Positions 8,197-16,224 of a stretch of DNA of 46,373 bases are shown piece by piece. The notes beneath the pieces are model-generated. The model was given only the letters and a program-made list of their open reading frames with translations. It searched no databases and was not told where the DNA came from. Position 1 is the stretch's first letter; the number at the start of each line of letters is the position of its first letter. The stretch comes from Methylobacterium variabile. GTDB lineage: Bacteria; Pseudomonadota; Alphaproteobacteria; Rhizobiales; Beijerinckiaceae. Both the position numbers and the translations under genes were made by a program. The stretch spans positions 1 to 46,373 of the forward strand of contig NZ_LABY01000080.1 of NCBI RefSeq assembly GCF_001043975.1, written 5' to 3'.

Positions 8197-8718
8197 ATGG
8201 TCGCACCGAGTTCGCATAGGGTCACACGGTCCTTGGCACGTCTTCGCGCAGTGGTGTTCGCCATTCTGGCGGTGGCGGTTGCCATCGCCCCGGCAGTGCC
8301 ATGCACGATGATGCGGCATGCCGCCGCCGACCACTTGGGGGTTGCCCTCAAGGCGTCAGAGCCCCACGCGCACCATCGTCATCATCATGCGCGTGCAGGC
8401 AACGATGATGCGTCGTCCGGGGTCTCCCTTCAAGCGGAGCACGGAACCGGCACGCTCTCCAGTCCGGGTGCCGCGGCAGACGCCTCCGCCGGCCCTGGTC
8501 ACCAGCAGTCTCCTGGCGCGCACAGTCATCACAAGCGTGCGGCGGGCTGCATGGCGACCTGCTGTCCCCTGGCCTGCCAGGCAGCCGTGCCGGACGCGCC
8601 CTGGTCGGGCGACGCGCTGAGCCTGCGTCCCTCCGAGACCCTCGGCCTGGCCCAGCAGGACGGCGTCGCCGAGCCGCGTCCCCTGCGCATCGAGCGGCCA
8701 CCCAGGTACCGCGCCTGA
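8197..8718 (+). CDS. Membrane-anchored or exported His/Cys-rich protein
   Basis: About 173 residues from the ATG at 8197; a TTG at 8173 is an alternative and neither has a good ribosome site. A hydrophobic segment near the N-terminus (VVFAILAVAVAIAPAVPC) acts as a signal or anchor. His-rich runs follow (EPHAHHRHHHARAG, later GAHSHHKRAAG), then a Cys cluster CMATCCPLACQA, and the protein ends PLRIERPPRYRA. The CC-x2-AC-x-A cluster and the PLRIERPPR tail recur in the gene at 18346-18846, so the two are paralogues of a DUF2946-like type. Metal binding is likely; the role is unknown. Confidence 0.65.
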   Translation: MVAPSSHRVTRSLARLRAVVFAILAVAVAIAPAVPCTMMRHAAADHLGVALKASEPHAHHRHHHARAGNDDASSGVSLQAEHGTGTLSSPGAAADASAGPGHQQSPGAHSHHKRAAGCMATCCPLACQAAVPDAPWSGDALSLRPSETLGLAQQDGVAEPRPLRIERPPRYRA

Positions 8719-8899
8719 CCGCGGCGGGCGCGCCGCCCGCCCGCTCCCGTACGCCGCCTCCGGCCGAGCCCTGACCAGGCCCCTTCCTGCACAAGGCCGT
8801 GCCCCGCATCGTCGGCACAGCCGCGCCTTCGCCCCCCCCCCTGTCCGCCGGTCCGCGCCTACCGTCGCGGCCGCCAGCCCCCGTTCGGGATCCAAGCCG

Positions 8900-9208
8900 A
8901 TGCTCAACCTCCTCAAGCCGGCCGTGGCGCTCACGGCCCTGCCGCTTGCGGCCTGCGTGCCCACCGCCGCGCCGGACTGGCTCGTCCTGCCCGCCAACCC
9001 CGCCGTCGCCGTGCGCGCGCCGCACTACTCCGCGGTCACCGCCGGCGTGGCGCGCTACGACGTGGTCGATCCCAAGGACTGGCGCGAACTCAACCGCGCG
9101 GTGACGCCGAAGCCAGGCTCGGGCGGCATGGAGGGCATGGACTACTCCCGGATGCCCGGCATGAACATGCCCGGCATGGGCGGCAGGCGCGACACGGGAG
9201 GGCGATGA
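8900..9208 (+). CDS. Met-rich lipoprotein
   Basis: The 102-residue product has a lipoprotein signal with the lipobox LAAC at residues 16-19. A short conserved-looking segment (PHYSAVTAGVARYDVVDPKDW) is followed by a Met/Gly-rich tail (GGMEGMDYSRMPGMNMPGM) suited to Cu(I). It lies directly before the outer-membrane channel gene, in the same direction. It is probably an outer-membrane-anchored copper-binding accessory of the downstream TolC-like protein and oxidase. The family is not known to me. Confidence 0.7.
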   Translation: MLNLLKPAVALTALPLAACVPTAAPDWLVLPANPAVAVRAPHYSAVTAGVARYDVVDPKDWRELNRAVTPKPGSGGMEGMDYSRMPGMNMPGMGGRRDTGGR

Positions 9209-9220
9209 TGCGCCGCCCCT

Positions 9221-9246
9221 GTAACCAATCCCAGCTCGCCGCCGGA
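9221..9246 (+). promoter_or_regulatory. Possible SigF-like promoter before the TolC-type gene
   Basis: GTAACC, 16 bases, then CGGA: identical in boxes and spacing to the element before the sigma gene at 3699-3724. It ends 25 bases before the ATG at 9271. It could place the copper efflux genes under the ECF sigma factor, but a chance match cannot be excluded. Confidence 0.3.
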
Positions 9247-9270
9247 CTAGGCCTCAAAGGAAACTCACGG

Positions 9271-10815
9271 ATGACCTCGGCTCAGACTCGCTGGTCCGGC
9301 GCATGCTGGGGAGCCGAAGCGTCGCTCGGCCGCCGCGCCCGGGCGGCCGCCCTGCTGGCGGTCGTCGGGGTGCCGCTCGGCGGCTGCTTGGGCTTCTCGG
9401 CCGACGGTGGGCTCGGCCCGGCGCACAGCTATGCCGCTCTGGAGCTGAGGAAGGGCATCGTGAAAGTCTCCGACGAGACCGCCGCGGCGGGCGCAGCGAC
9501 GCGTGCAGAGCAACTGCTGCGGCGCCCGTTGACGCCCGACGGCGCGGTTCAGGTCGCCTTACTGAAGAACCGCGCCCTGCAAGCGTCCTTCAACGACCTA
9601 GGCGTGTCGGAAGCCGAGTTCGTCCAGGCGACCCTGCCGCCAGTCCCGCGGCTCTCTCTCAGCCGTACCGGGGGCGATTTCACGCTGGAGATCGAGCGCT
9701 CGGTGGCCGCGAGCCTTATCGAACTCCTGACGCTGCCCGTCCGCATACCCATCGCGCAGAACCGTTTCAGGGCGGAGCAGTACCGCGCGGTCGGACAGGT
9801 GCTGCGGCTCGCCGGCGAGGCCCGGCGCCAGTTCTACCGGACCGTGTCGGCGAACCAGTCCATCGCCTACCTGGAGCAGGCGCTCGCGAGCGCCGGCTCC
9901 GCGTCCACCCTGGCCAAGCAGCTCGGTGAGACGGGCGCCTTGAACAAGCTGGAACAGGCGCGCGAGCACGCTTTCTACAGCGAACTCGGAGCGCAGCTGG
10001 CCAAAGCCCGCGTCTTGCAGCGGGTCGAGCGCGAGAAACTGATCCGCCTGCTTGGCCTCTGGGGACGCGAGATCGACTTCAAGCTCCCGAACAGTCTGCC
10101 GGCGCTGCCGGGCCGGTTGGTGAGCGGCACCCTAATCGAGGCCGAGGCGATCAAGAAGCGGGCGGACATCCAGACGGCGCGCTTCGAACTCCAGTCGCTC
10201 GCGGGCCAGTACGGCCTCAACCAGGTCAGCGGCTTCATCAACGTGCTTGATGTCGGATATTCCGATCGCTTCGATCGCTCGAAGGCATTCGAGCCGAACG
10301 AGCAGGGCGGCTTCAACGTCACGCGCGACAAGAGCTTCGGGCGCGGCTACTCCGTCGACCTCGTCATCCCCATCTACGACTTTGGGACGACGGTGGTGCG
10401 CGGTGCGCGGGAGGCATACCTCGGCGCTGCCCACCGTCTCGCTGAGAAGGCGGTCAACGCCCGCTCGGAGGTGCGCGAGGCCTACCAGCGCTATCGCGGC
10501 CAGTACGACATCACCCGCCACTACCAGGGCAGCGTGCTGCCCCTGCGCAAGACGATCCAGGACCAAGCGCTGTTGCAGTACAGCGGAATGCTGATCGATG
10601 TCACCACCCTGATCATCGACGCCCGGTCCCGGATCCTGAGCAACATCCAGGCCATCGAAGCCCAACGCGACTTCTGGATCGCGGCGACCGACCTCAGGGC
10701 GGCCGTGATAGGCGGCGGCTTCAGCGGAGAGGGGTTCGGCGGCGAGAGCGCAGGCGTCGAGGGGGTTGCCGGCGGCGGGGGCGAGACCCTCGCAGCCGCA
10801 ACCCCGGGCGGCTGA
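9271..10815 (+). CDS. TolC-family outer-membrane efflux lipoprotein
   Basis: The 514-residue product starts at the ATG at 9271, with AAAGGAA nine bases upstream; an ATG at 9205 overlaps the previous gene. The N-terminus is a lipoprotein signal ending LLAVVGVPLGGC. The body has the duplicated long-helix pattern of outer-membrane factors, with periplasmic helices (EQALASAGSASTLAKQLGET, then ALNKLEQAREHAFYSELGAQ) and a repeat half after PIYDFGTTVVRGAREAYL. The tail is Gly-rich. It would form the exit duct of a tripartite metal pump, but no RND or adaptor gene is in this window, so the partner must be elsewhere or the protein works with the oxidase that follows. Confidence 0.88.
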   Translation: MTSAQTRWSGACWGAEASLGRRARAAALLAVVGVPLGGCLGFSADGGLGPAHSYAALELRKGIVKVSDETAAAGAATRAEQLLRRPLTPDGAVQVALLKNRALQASFNDLGVSEAEFVQATLPPVPRLSLSRTGGDFTLEIERSVAASLIELLTLPVRIPIAQNRFRAEQYRAVGQVLRLAGEARRQFYRTVSANQSIAYLEQALASAGSASTLAKQLGETGALNKLEQAREHAFYSELGAQLAKARVLQRVEREKLIRLLGLWGREIDFKLPNSLPALPGRLVSGTLIEAEAIKKRADIQTARFELQSLAGQYGLNQVSGFINVLDVGYSDRFDRSKAFEPNEQGGFNVTRDKSFGRGYSVDLVIPIYDFGTTVVRGAREAYLGAAHRLAEKAVNARSEVREAYQRYRGQYDITRHYQGSVLPLRKTIQDQALLQYSGMLIDVTTLIIDARSRILSNIQAIEAQRDFWIAATDLRAAVIGGGFSGEGFGGESAGVEGVAGGGGETLAAATPGG

Positions 10816-10847
10816 CGCCACCTCGCACGAGACACATGGAGAGACCA

Positions 10848-12269
10848 ATGACTGAGATTTCGCGGAGGAACCTGCTCGGGGCCGGCGGACTGGTCCTCGC
10901 AGGGACGTCGATGATCAGCGGGCGCGTGCAGGCCGCCGGCCTGCCCGAGGCGCCCTCGATGGACAAGGCGACGACGCAGCCGCCGCTCGTGCCCACCACC
11001 GGCGTCGACTACAATCCGGTGGTGACGCTGAATGGCTGGACCCTTCCGTGGCGCATGCGCGGGGACTGGAAGGAGTTCCACCTCGTAGCGGAGCCCGTCG
11101 TACGCGAGATGGCACCGGGCATGAAGGCCCATCTCTGGGGTTACAACGGACAGTCGCCGGGTCCGACCATCGAGGCCGTCGAGGGCGACAAGGTGCGCAT
11201 CTTCGTCACCAACCGGTTGCCGGAGGCGACTTCCGTGCATTGGCACGGCCAGACGCTGCCCAACGGCATGGACGGCGTCGCCGGGCTCAACCAGCCCGGC
11301 ATCCCGACCGGCAAGACCTTCGTCTACGAGTTCATCCTGAGGCGCTCGGGCACCTTCATGTACCACCCGCACTCGGACGAGATGGTCCAGATGGCGATGG
11401 GCATGATGGGCTTCTTCGTCGTGCATCCGCGCGACCCAGCCGAGCGGCGGGTCGACCGCGACTTCGTCTGGCTCCTGAACGCCTACGATATCGAGGCCGG
11501 GTCGTACGTGCCTAAGGTCAACACGATGCTCGATATGAACATGTGGTGCTTCAACAGCCGTGTCTGGCCGGGCATCGATCCCATGGTCGCGCGCCAGGGC
11601 GACAAGGTGCGCATGCGCTTCGGCAACCTCACCATGACTAACCACCCCATCCACGTTCACGGGGTCGATTTCCACGTCTCGGGTACGGACGGCGGCTGGA
11701 TCCCGCCCGAGCGGCAATGGTACGAGGTGTCCGCCGATGTGGCCGTAGGTCAGATGAGGGCCATCGAGTTCAACGCCGACGCACTCGGTGACTGGGCGGT
11801 CCACTGCCACAAGTCGCACCATACCATGAACGCCATGGGCCACTCGGTGCGCACATACATCGGCGTGAACCTAAAGAGCACGGCTAAGCGGATTCAGAGG
11901 ATCGCGCCGGGCTACATGCCCATGGGTTCGACCGGCATGGGCGCCATGGCCGAGATGGAGATGCCGTTGCCCGAGAACACGCTGCCGATGATGACCGGTA
12001 CCGGTCCGTTCGGCTCGGTCGAGATGGGGGGCATGTTCACCGTGCTGAAGGTCCGCCCGGACGTGGCGCCAGGCGACTATAGGGACCCGGGCTGGTATCA
12101 GCATCCGCCGGGTACGCAGGCCTACGAGTGGACTGGCGAGCCCCTACCCGAGCCTAGCCGCGATCCAAATACTCCGCGTGGCAAGCGCGCGCGTGAGACC
12201 GACCTGCGCGTGGTCGACCCGCGAAAGCGTCGGACGGCCGCCAACCCGGGCGGTCACGGAAACCACTGA
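10848..12269 (+). CDS. Multicopper oxidase, Tat-exported
   Basis: The 473-residue product starts at the ATG at 10848 with GGAGAG upstream. The N-terminus (EISRRNLLGAGGLVLAG) is a Tat signal. All four copper-ligand motifs are present in order: HWHGQTLPNG, YHPHSDEM, HPIHVHGVDFH, and HCHKSHHTMNAMG. A Met-rich loop (MGSTGMGAMAEMEMPLPEN, later MGGMF) lies after the last copper motif, as in CopA/CueO-type cuprous oxidases. It should oxidise Cu(I) to less toxic Cu(II) in the periplasm. It follows the TolC-like gene by 32 bases and leads the CusF-type genes. Confidence 0.92.
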   Translation: MTEISRRNLLGAGGLVLAGTSMISGRVQAAGLPEAPSMDKATTQPPLVPTTGVDYNPVVTLNGWTLPWRMRGDWKEFHLVAEPVVREMAPGMKAHLWGYNGQSPGPTIEAVEGDKVRIFVTNRLPEATSVHWHGQTLPNGMDGVAGLNQPGIPTGKTFVYEFILRRSGTFMYHPHSDEMVQMAMGMMGFFVVHPRDPAERRVDRDFVWLLNAYDIEAGSYVPKVNTMLDMNMWCFNSRVWPGIDPMVARQGDKVRMRFGNLTMTNHPIHVHGVDFHVSGTDGGWIPPERQWYEVSADVAVGQMRAIEFNADALGDWAVHCHKSHHTMNAMGHSVRTYIGVNLKSTAKRIQRIAPGYMPMGSTGMGAMAEMEMPLPENTLPMMTGTGPFGSVEMGGMFTVLKVRPDVAPGDYRDPGWYQHPPGTQAYEWTGEPLPEPSRDPNTPRGKRARETDLRVVDPRKRRTAANPGGHGNH

Positions 12270-12368
12270 GCCGGCGATGCCGGATGTCTTCCAGGCTTCT
12301 GCCACGACGGTGCCCTAACGCGGGCGCGCACTGGCGGACGGGTTCGGGCGGACCTAGTCCCCCGAAAG

Positions 12369-12427
12369 CCGCTGCACGGGCCTCGCCACGGCCCCTCAAG
12401 AGGTGCCCGTGCAGCGGCACAGCGACC
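12369..12427 (+). repeat. 13-bp inverted repeat before the CusF gene
   Basis: CCGCTGCACGGGC at 12369-12381 pairs perfectly with GCCCGTGCAGCGG at 12415-12427, leaving a 33-base loop. It ends four bases before the ribosome site of the CusF gene. No U-run follows, so it may be an mRNA-processing or stability hairpin between the oxidase and CusF messages rather than a terminator. Confidence 0.6.
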
Positions 12428-12441
12428 ATCAGGAGAACACG

Positions 12442-12726
12442 ATGAGGCAGATACCTCTCTACGCCCTCGCCGCGCTGCTGGCCCTGGCGGGCCCGGCCTG
12501 GGCGCAATCCGTCAAGGCCACGGTCACGAAGGTAGACCAGGCGGCTGGCAAGGTCACGCTGGACCACGAGCGCATCCCGAAGCTCGACATGGACGCCATG
12601 ACCATGGCCTACAAGGTCAAGGATCCGGTGATGCTCAAGGATCTGAAGTCCGGGGACAAGATCGAATTCGAGGTCGACGAGGCCGACGGTCAGTACACTG
12701 TCACGAAGATTCGGAAAGCCAAGTAG
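12442..12726 (+). CDS. cusF: CusF-type periplasmic copper-binding protein
   Basis: The 94-residue product starts at the ATG at 12442 after AGGAG. A signal peptide of about 21 residues ends GPAWAQ. The mature OB-fold domain carries the family metal site: His in TLDHERIP and the Met pair in DMDAMTMAY. The Trp that caps the metal in E. coli CusF is replaced by Met (MDAMTM instead of WPEMTM). It probably shuttles Cu(I) or Ag(I) in the periplasm. A nearly identical domain is fused at the end of the next gene. Confidence 0.87.
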   Translation: MRQIPLYALAALLALAGPAWAQSVKATVTKVDQAAGKVTLDHERIPKLDMDAMTMAYKVKDPVMLKDLKSGDKIEFEVDEADGQYTVTKIRKAK

Positions 12727-12742
12727 CGCCCCGAACCGGCCC

Positions 12743-12772
12743 GCCGCGCGGACACGCACGATGCCGCGCGGC
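12743..12772 (+). repeat. 9-bp GC-rich hairpin between the two CusF-type genes
   Basis: GCCGCGCGG at 12743-12751 pairs with CCGCGCGGC at 12764-12772 around a 12-base loop. It sits 16 bases after the cusF stop and 25 bases before the next start. There is no U-run, so it is a possible attenuating or stabilising hairpin. Confidence 0.5.
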
Positions 12773-12797
12773 AGGCCCCTGCCGTAGAGGAAATCAC

Positions 12798-13502
12798 ATG
12801 CGACATCTATTCCTGTCGGCTGCCGTGAGCTTGGTGTTGGCAAGCCCGCTCTCGGGGGCGGCCTGGGCCCAACCCGCCAAGGGCGCCCCGGCCGCAATTG
12901 AGCGTGTGCGCGAGGTCATGGCCGACCGCTTCAGGAACCTGAAGCTGACTGGCGATCCGGACCGGGACTTCGCCGAACTCCTGATCGCGAGCTACGAGCA
13001 GACACTCTTCCTCGCCAAGGCACAGCTCGAATACGGCGGCGACCGGCAGTTGCGCGAGACGGCGCAGAAGATCCAGGACGAGCAGCAGCAGAAGATCGAC
13101 GCTCTCAAGGAGTGGCAAGTCCGGAGCCGGCAATCGGATTACCGGTCACAGCCGAACCAGACGCCTTCCGGCGAGGGCCCGCTGGACCGCCAAGCCCAGG
13201 CGGGCGGCTCGCGCCAGCCTGCGTCTCCTTCTCCCGCGCCGCCGCCCAAACCTGCCGCAGCCCAGCCCCCTGCCAACACGCCTCTCGTGAGCGGGACCGT
13301 CCAGAAGGTCGACGAAGCCGCCGGCAAGGTCACGCTGGACCACGAGCGCATCCCGAACATCGACATGGACGCCATGACCATGGCCTACCGGGTTGCCGAC
13401 CCCGCCATCCTGAAGGGAGTGAAGGCCGGGGACCGGGTCCGGTTCTCCGCCGACCGGGTGAATGGGCAACTCGCCATCACGCGCATCCAGAAGGCGCGAT
13501 GA
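12798..13502 (+). CDS. DUF305-like/CusF fusion protein, periplasmic
   Basis: The 234-residue product starts after GAGGAAATC. It has a signal peptide to about residue 25 (GAAWAQ) and a DUF305-like helical domain (about 30-110: DFAELLIASYEQTLFLAKAQ and on to KIDALKEWQ). A Pro/Gln/Ala-rich linker (about 115-160) leads to a C-terminal CusF domain (165-234) with DHERIP and DMDAMTMAY. In the DUF305 part the usual His-His is replaced by Ser-Tyr, so that half probably no longer binds metal the normal way. The CusF part matches the preceding gene closely, pointing to a tandem duplication then fusion. Confidence 0.82.
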   Translation: MRHLFLSAAVSLVLASPLSGAAWAQPAKGAPAAIERVREVMADRFRNLKLTGDPDRDFAELLIASYEQTLFLAKAQLEYGGDRQLRETAQKIQDEQQQKIDALKEWQVRSRQSDYRSQPNQTPSGEGPLDRQAQAGGSRQPASPSPAPPPKPAAAQPPANTPLVSGTVQKVDEAAGKVTLDHERIPNIDMDAMTMAYRVADPAILKGVKAGDRVRFSADRVNGQLAITRIQKAR

Positions 13503-13607
13503 GGCGACGGAGGACATCGAGCGCGCACTCAACCCGGTTCTGCCGACGGCATCCTGCACCCGACGCGTTGGCAGTCCGGCTCGGGCCCATTAACCCAGGA
13601 TACTTTC

Positions 13608-14243
13608 ATGCGAACTGCCAAGATCGTCCTTCTCACGCTGCTCTCGGCCGGCGCCCTGGCGACTTTCGCCGCTGCTGCCGTGATCTACGCAGGCGTTTTC
13701 AACGTCGCGGCCACTGAGCCCCACTGGGCTCTGACCACGTGGGTGCTGGAGAAGGCACGGGTGCGCTCGATCCGTGCGCATGCGGCTGGTCTGGCGCCCC
13801 CCCCAGGTTACGACGAGCAAGACAAGCTCGTGTCAGCCGTCGGACACTTTTCGGAGCATTGCGCCACGTGCCACGGCGGACCTGGCGCCAAGCGCAGCGA
13901 GGTGGCCGACGGCATGTACCCCGAGCCGCCCGACCTCAAGGAGGCTACGAGGCGCTACACCGCAGGCGAGCTGTTCTGGATCCTGAAGAACGGCATCAAG
14001 ATGAGCGGCATGCCGTCGATGGCGAGTGACGGTGACGAGATGCTTTGGGCGACGGTAGCGTTGCTGCAGAAGATGCCGGGCCTGTCCAACGACGAGTACA
14101 ACGACATGTGGATGCAGGCGCAGGCAGCAGGCGACCACGGCGGCATGAACCATGGCACCGCCCCAGCGGAAGGTACGAAGGGAACCGACCAGCCGTCCAC
14201 CGCATCGCAGCCAGACGGCGCGCGGCACAAGCACAGCCATTGA
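13608..14243 (+). CDS. c-type cytochrome, periplasmic, membrane-anchored
   Basis: The 211-residue product has an N-terminal hydrophobic anchor or signal (LLTLLSAGALATFAAAAVIY) and one haem site, CATCH. The distal Met is probably in KMSGMPSM. The C-terminal tail is His- and Met-bearing (DMWMQAQAAGDHGGMNHG, ending ARHKHSH). The fold is a single-haem class I type. Placed after the oxidase and CusF genes, it could pass electrons from Cu(I) oxidation to the respiratory chain; that is inference. The gap to the fusion gene is 105 bases without an obvious promoter. Confidence 0.85.
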   Translation: MRTAKIVLLTLLSAGALATFAAAAVIYAGVFNVAATEPHWALTTWVLEKARVRSIRAHAAGLAPPPGYDEQDKLVSAVGHFSEHCATCHGGPGAKRSEVADGMYPEPPDLKEATRRYTAGELFWILKNGIKMSGMPSMASDGDEMLWATVALLQKMPGLSNDEYNDMWMQAQAAGDHGGMNHGTAPAEGTKGTDQPSTASQPDGARHKHSH

Positions 14244-14475
14244 CCGTCGCGGCCCGCCACGCGAAAGCCCTTGAGGTCGCCTCACACCAGTCGGGTGGCG
14301 CCGTGAGGGCGGATCCGAAGCCCCCAAACACGCTGTCGTTGCACACGCTCGCTGCCGGATCGGGCACCAGGACGGGCACTGGTCGGAAGCCGCTCCGACT
14401 CGTGTGGTCTCCCACGGCCAAGGCCACACGGGCGACCAACGACCAGGCAAATACAAGAGCAAATGGAGATCTACG

Positions 14476-14856
14476 ATGAAGAGATACGCGATACCGTTGT
14501 TGCTCGCCCTCGGCCTCGCATCCGGGTCCGCCCTCGCCCATGGCGAGGCACCCCAGGCCGCGCATGGCGGCCTCGTGCAAGAGGCGCAGGAGCTATGGTT
14601 GGAACTCGTGGTGAAGGATGCCGATGTAACCGTCTACGTCCTGGACGAGATGCGCAAGCCCGTTCCCGCGTCACAGATCTCAGGCACCGCCACGGTGCTG
14701 GTCGGTGGCAAAAGCTACAAGGTTGACCTGAGCCCAGCGGGCACCAACAGCGTCCAGGGCAAGCTGCCCGTCGCGGCAACCAGCCAGGTCGTGGCGACGG
14801 TTTCGTTGAAGGTCGGCGGAAGGGCCGCGTCCGCGCGGTTCACGAAAAAGGCTTGA
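14476..14856 (+). CDS. Exported protein resembling an RND-adaptor N-terminal region
   Basis: The 126-residue product starts at the ATG at 14476 after GGAG. A signal peptide ends GSALAHG. The mature part begins with His residues (HGEAPQAAHGGLV) and folds as beta strands (ELWLELVVKDADVTVYVLDE, then TVLVGGKSYKVDL). This resembles the domain at the start of some heavy-metal efflux adaptors (CzcB-like) but without the helical hairpin or barrel. It is the last gene of the copper block. A periplasmic metal-handling accessory role is likely; the exact function is unknown. Confidence 0.65.
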   Translation: MKRYAIPLLLALGLASGSALAHGEAPQAAHGGLVQEAQELWLELVVKDADVTVYVLDEMRKPVPASQISGTATVLVGGKSYKVDLSPAGTNSVQGKLPVAATSQVVATVSLKVGGRAASARFTKKA

Positions 14857-15883
14857 TTGACTGGGTTCGCGAGCCTGCGGCACATGCGGTTGCGGTCGGC
14901 GAGGTGGTTGGCTGTCAGGCAGAACAGTTCGCCGGTCGTCCCGGGAAGGCACTGCTCGGCAGGCCGCGGAGCCAGGCCACGGCAAGCATCGGCCGGTCGG
15001 GCGAGGGTACCTATTACGTCGTCAGGCAGGTCTGGACGCTCCTGCCATCGGCCTCGGCGGCCTCGGCGCGGGCGATAAGGGCGTCGATGTCGGCTGCAGC
15101 CGCTCGACGAAGCAGAGCAGATGCTCGCCGCCGTCGTCCTCTGCGACGCGGATGGCCCGGCCGCGCTCGCGCGCGACACGGGGGGTGGCTTCCTGTTTGG
15201 CGCGCTTCCAGACGTCGCCCGCGAATGCCTCGACGGCGGCGTCGAGGCCTTTGGACAGGTCGTTGGGTTCGGGCTCACAAGGAACTCGTGGTCGGCGGCG
15301 TCGACGGCGCAGGGGAGGGAGGTGGCCTGCACGGGAGAAACATCCGCGTTTCGTGCTTGCCTGTCAGGGCGGCATGGAGCGGCGACGACCGCCGCAGATC
15401 CCAACGTTCCGTCTCGCATGGCGACCGGACGGAGCGTTTCATCGCCCCGATCCTCCTCATTTGTCCGACTACCGAGGTTGGCGATGTAGGCGCACTTCTT
15501 CTTGGCCTGCCCGGCTTTCGCGGCAAGGGTAGCCGGCGGAAAAAGCAGCCTGGAGCTTGCGCCGTGCTTGGTCAACCAGCAGGACCATGGCGTCGAGGGC
15601 GGGGTGGTCCGGGAGGTGCGTATGGCCCATGGTGGATGGACCCGGCAAGCAGGACCTCAAGGATGACATCGTGCAAGAACATAGCTGGAGCAAACGACGG
15701 CAGGCATCGTGGCCTAACCCAACGTCATCCTTATCCATCCGATGCCTCAGTTAACCTTGAGTCGCGCGCGCAGCGACCTTTCGCCGTTCCAATGGACGGC
15801 ATTTTTCATTCTTTAATGCCGAGACTTGACGCTCTGGCTAGGCGTGCTCCCTTCCGGCAGGAGCCGCACCGAGGGAAGCCGTC
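14857..15883 (-). other. Degenerate DNA between the copper block and a small membrane gene
   Basis: No intact gene is visible over about 1 kb. One decayed coding fragment is listed at 15014-15330. A second stretch around 15465-15610 (minus) carries broken frames with charged, Lys/Arg-rich pieces that I cannot place. Scrambled frames on both sides indicate old insertions and deletions. Confidence 0.5.
15014..15330 (-). pseudogene. Frameshifted fragment of an unidentified gene
   Basis: Reading leftwards, one frame gives VDAADHEFLV. A second gives DLSKGLDAAVEAFAGDVWKR, then a stretch with EDDGGEHLLCFVE. A third gives ADIDALIARAEAAEADGRSV and ends TCLTT with a TAA at 15016-15014. The pieces join naturally if one base is restored at each break, so this is the 3' part of a real gene decayed by at least two frameshifts. 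The family is not recognised; the acidic helical tail is common in plasmid-borne proteins. Confidence 0.5.
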
Positions 15884-16012
15884 GTGACACATCAGGATGA
15901 TCCGCTCTGGTACGACACTGAGACGGAGGTAGCGGCGTCGAGCCGCTTTCCATTCTGGAAGTGTGCTCTGACCCTCGTTCTCACGGCTGTGGCAGTCTAC
16001 CTGATCGTTTGA
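15884..16012 (+). CDS. 42-residue single-pass membrane protein
   Basis: A GTG at 15884 follows GAGGGAAG with good spacing. The product has a polar N-terminal half (THQDDPLWYDTETEVAASS), one membrane-spanning segment (FWKCALTLVLTAVAVYLIV) and stops directly after it. The layout is typical of small inner-membrane proteins. It is isolated between degenerate DNA and the cyclase operon. Function unknown. Confidence 0.45.
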   Translation: MTHQDDPLWYDTETEVAASSRFPFWKCALTLVLTAVAVYLIV

Positions 16013-16224
16013 TCCCGATGCGTCATCCCCGCGCGTCCAGGGCAAGTTCCTGCATGTCCGTGGCTTACCATGGCCGTGAAAGCCGCAAGCCGCTCGCGAT
16101 GAGCGGACGGAAGCTCGCCGCGTTTCCCGCGGGTGCGGCGACGTTCCCCGGTCGACGCCGACAAGGTCATGCGTGCCGTTGTCGCGGGAGGAGGGAATGG
16201 CCGTCCCGGACGGCAGGGTGGGGT

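Noticed and set aside
14857..15887. A 344-residue rightward frame after the adaptor-like gene
   Set aside because: The opposite strand shows a decayed real gene in the same place, and the frame lacks a start signal and any domain.
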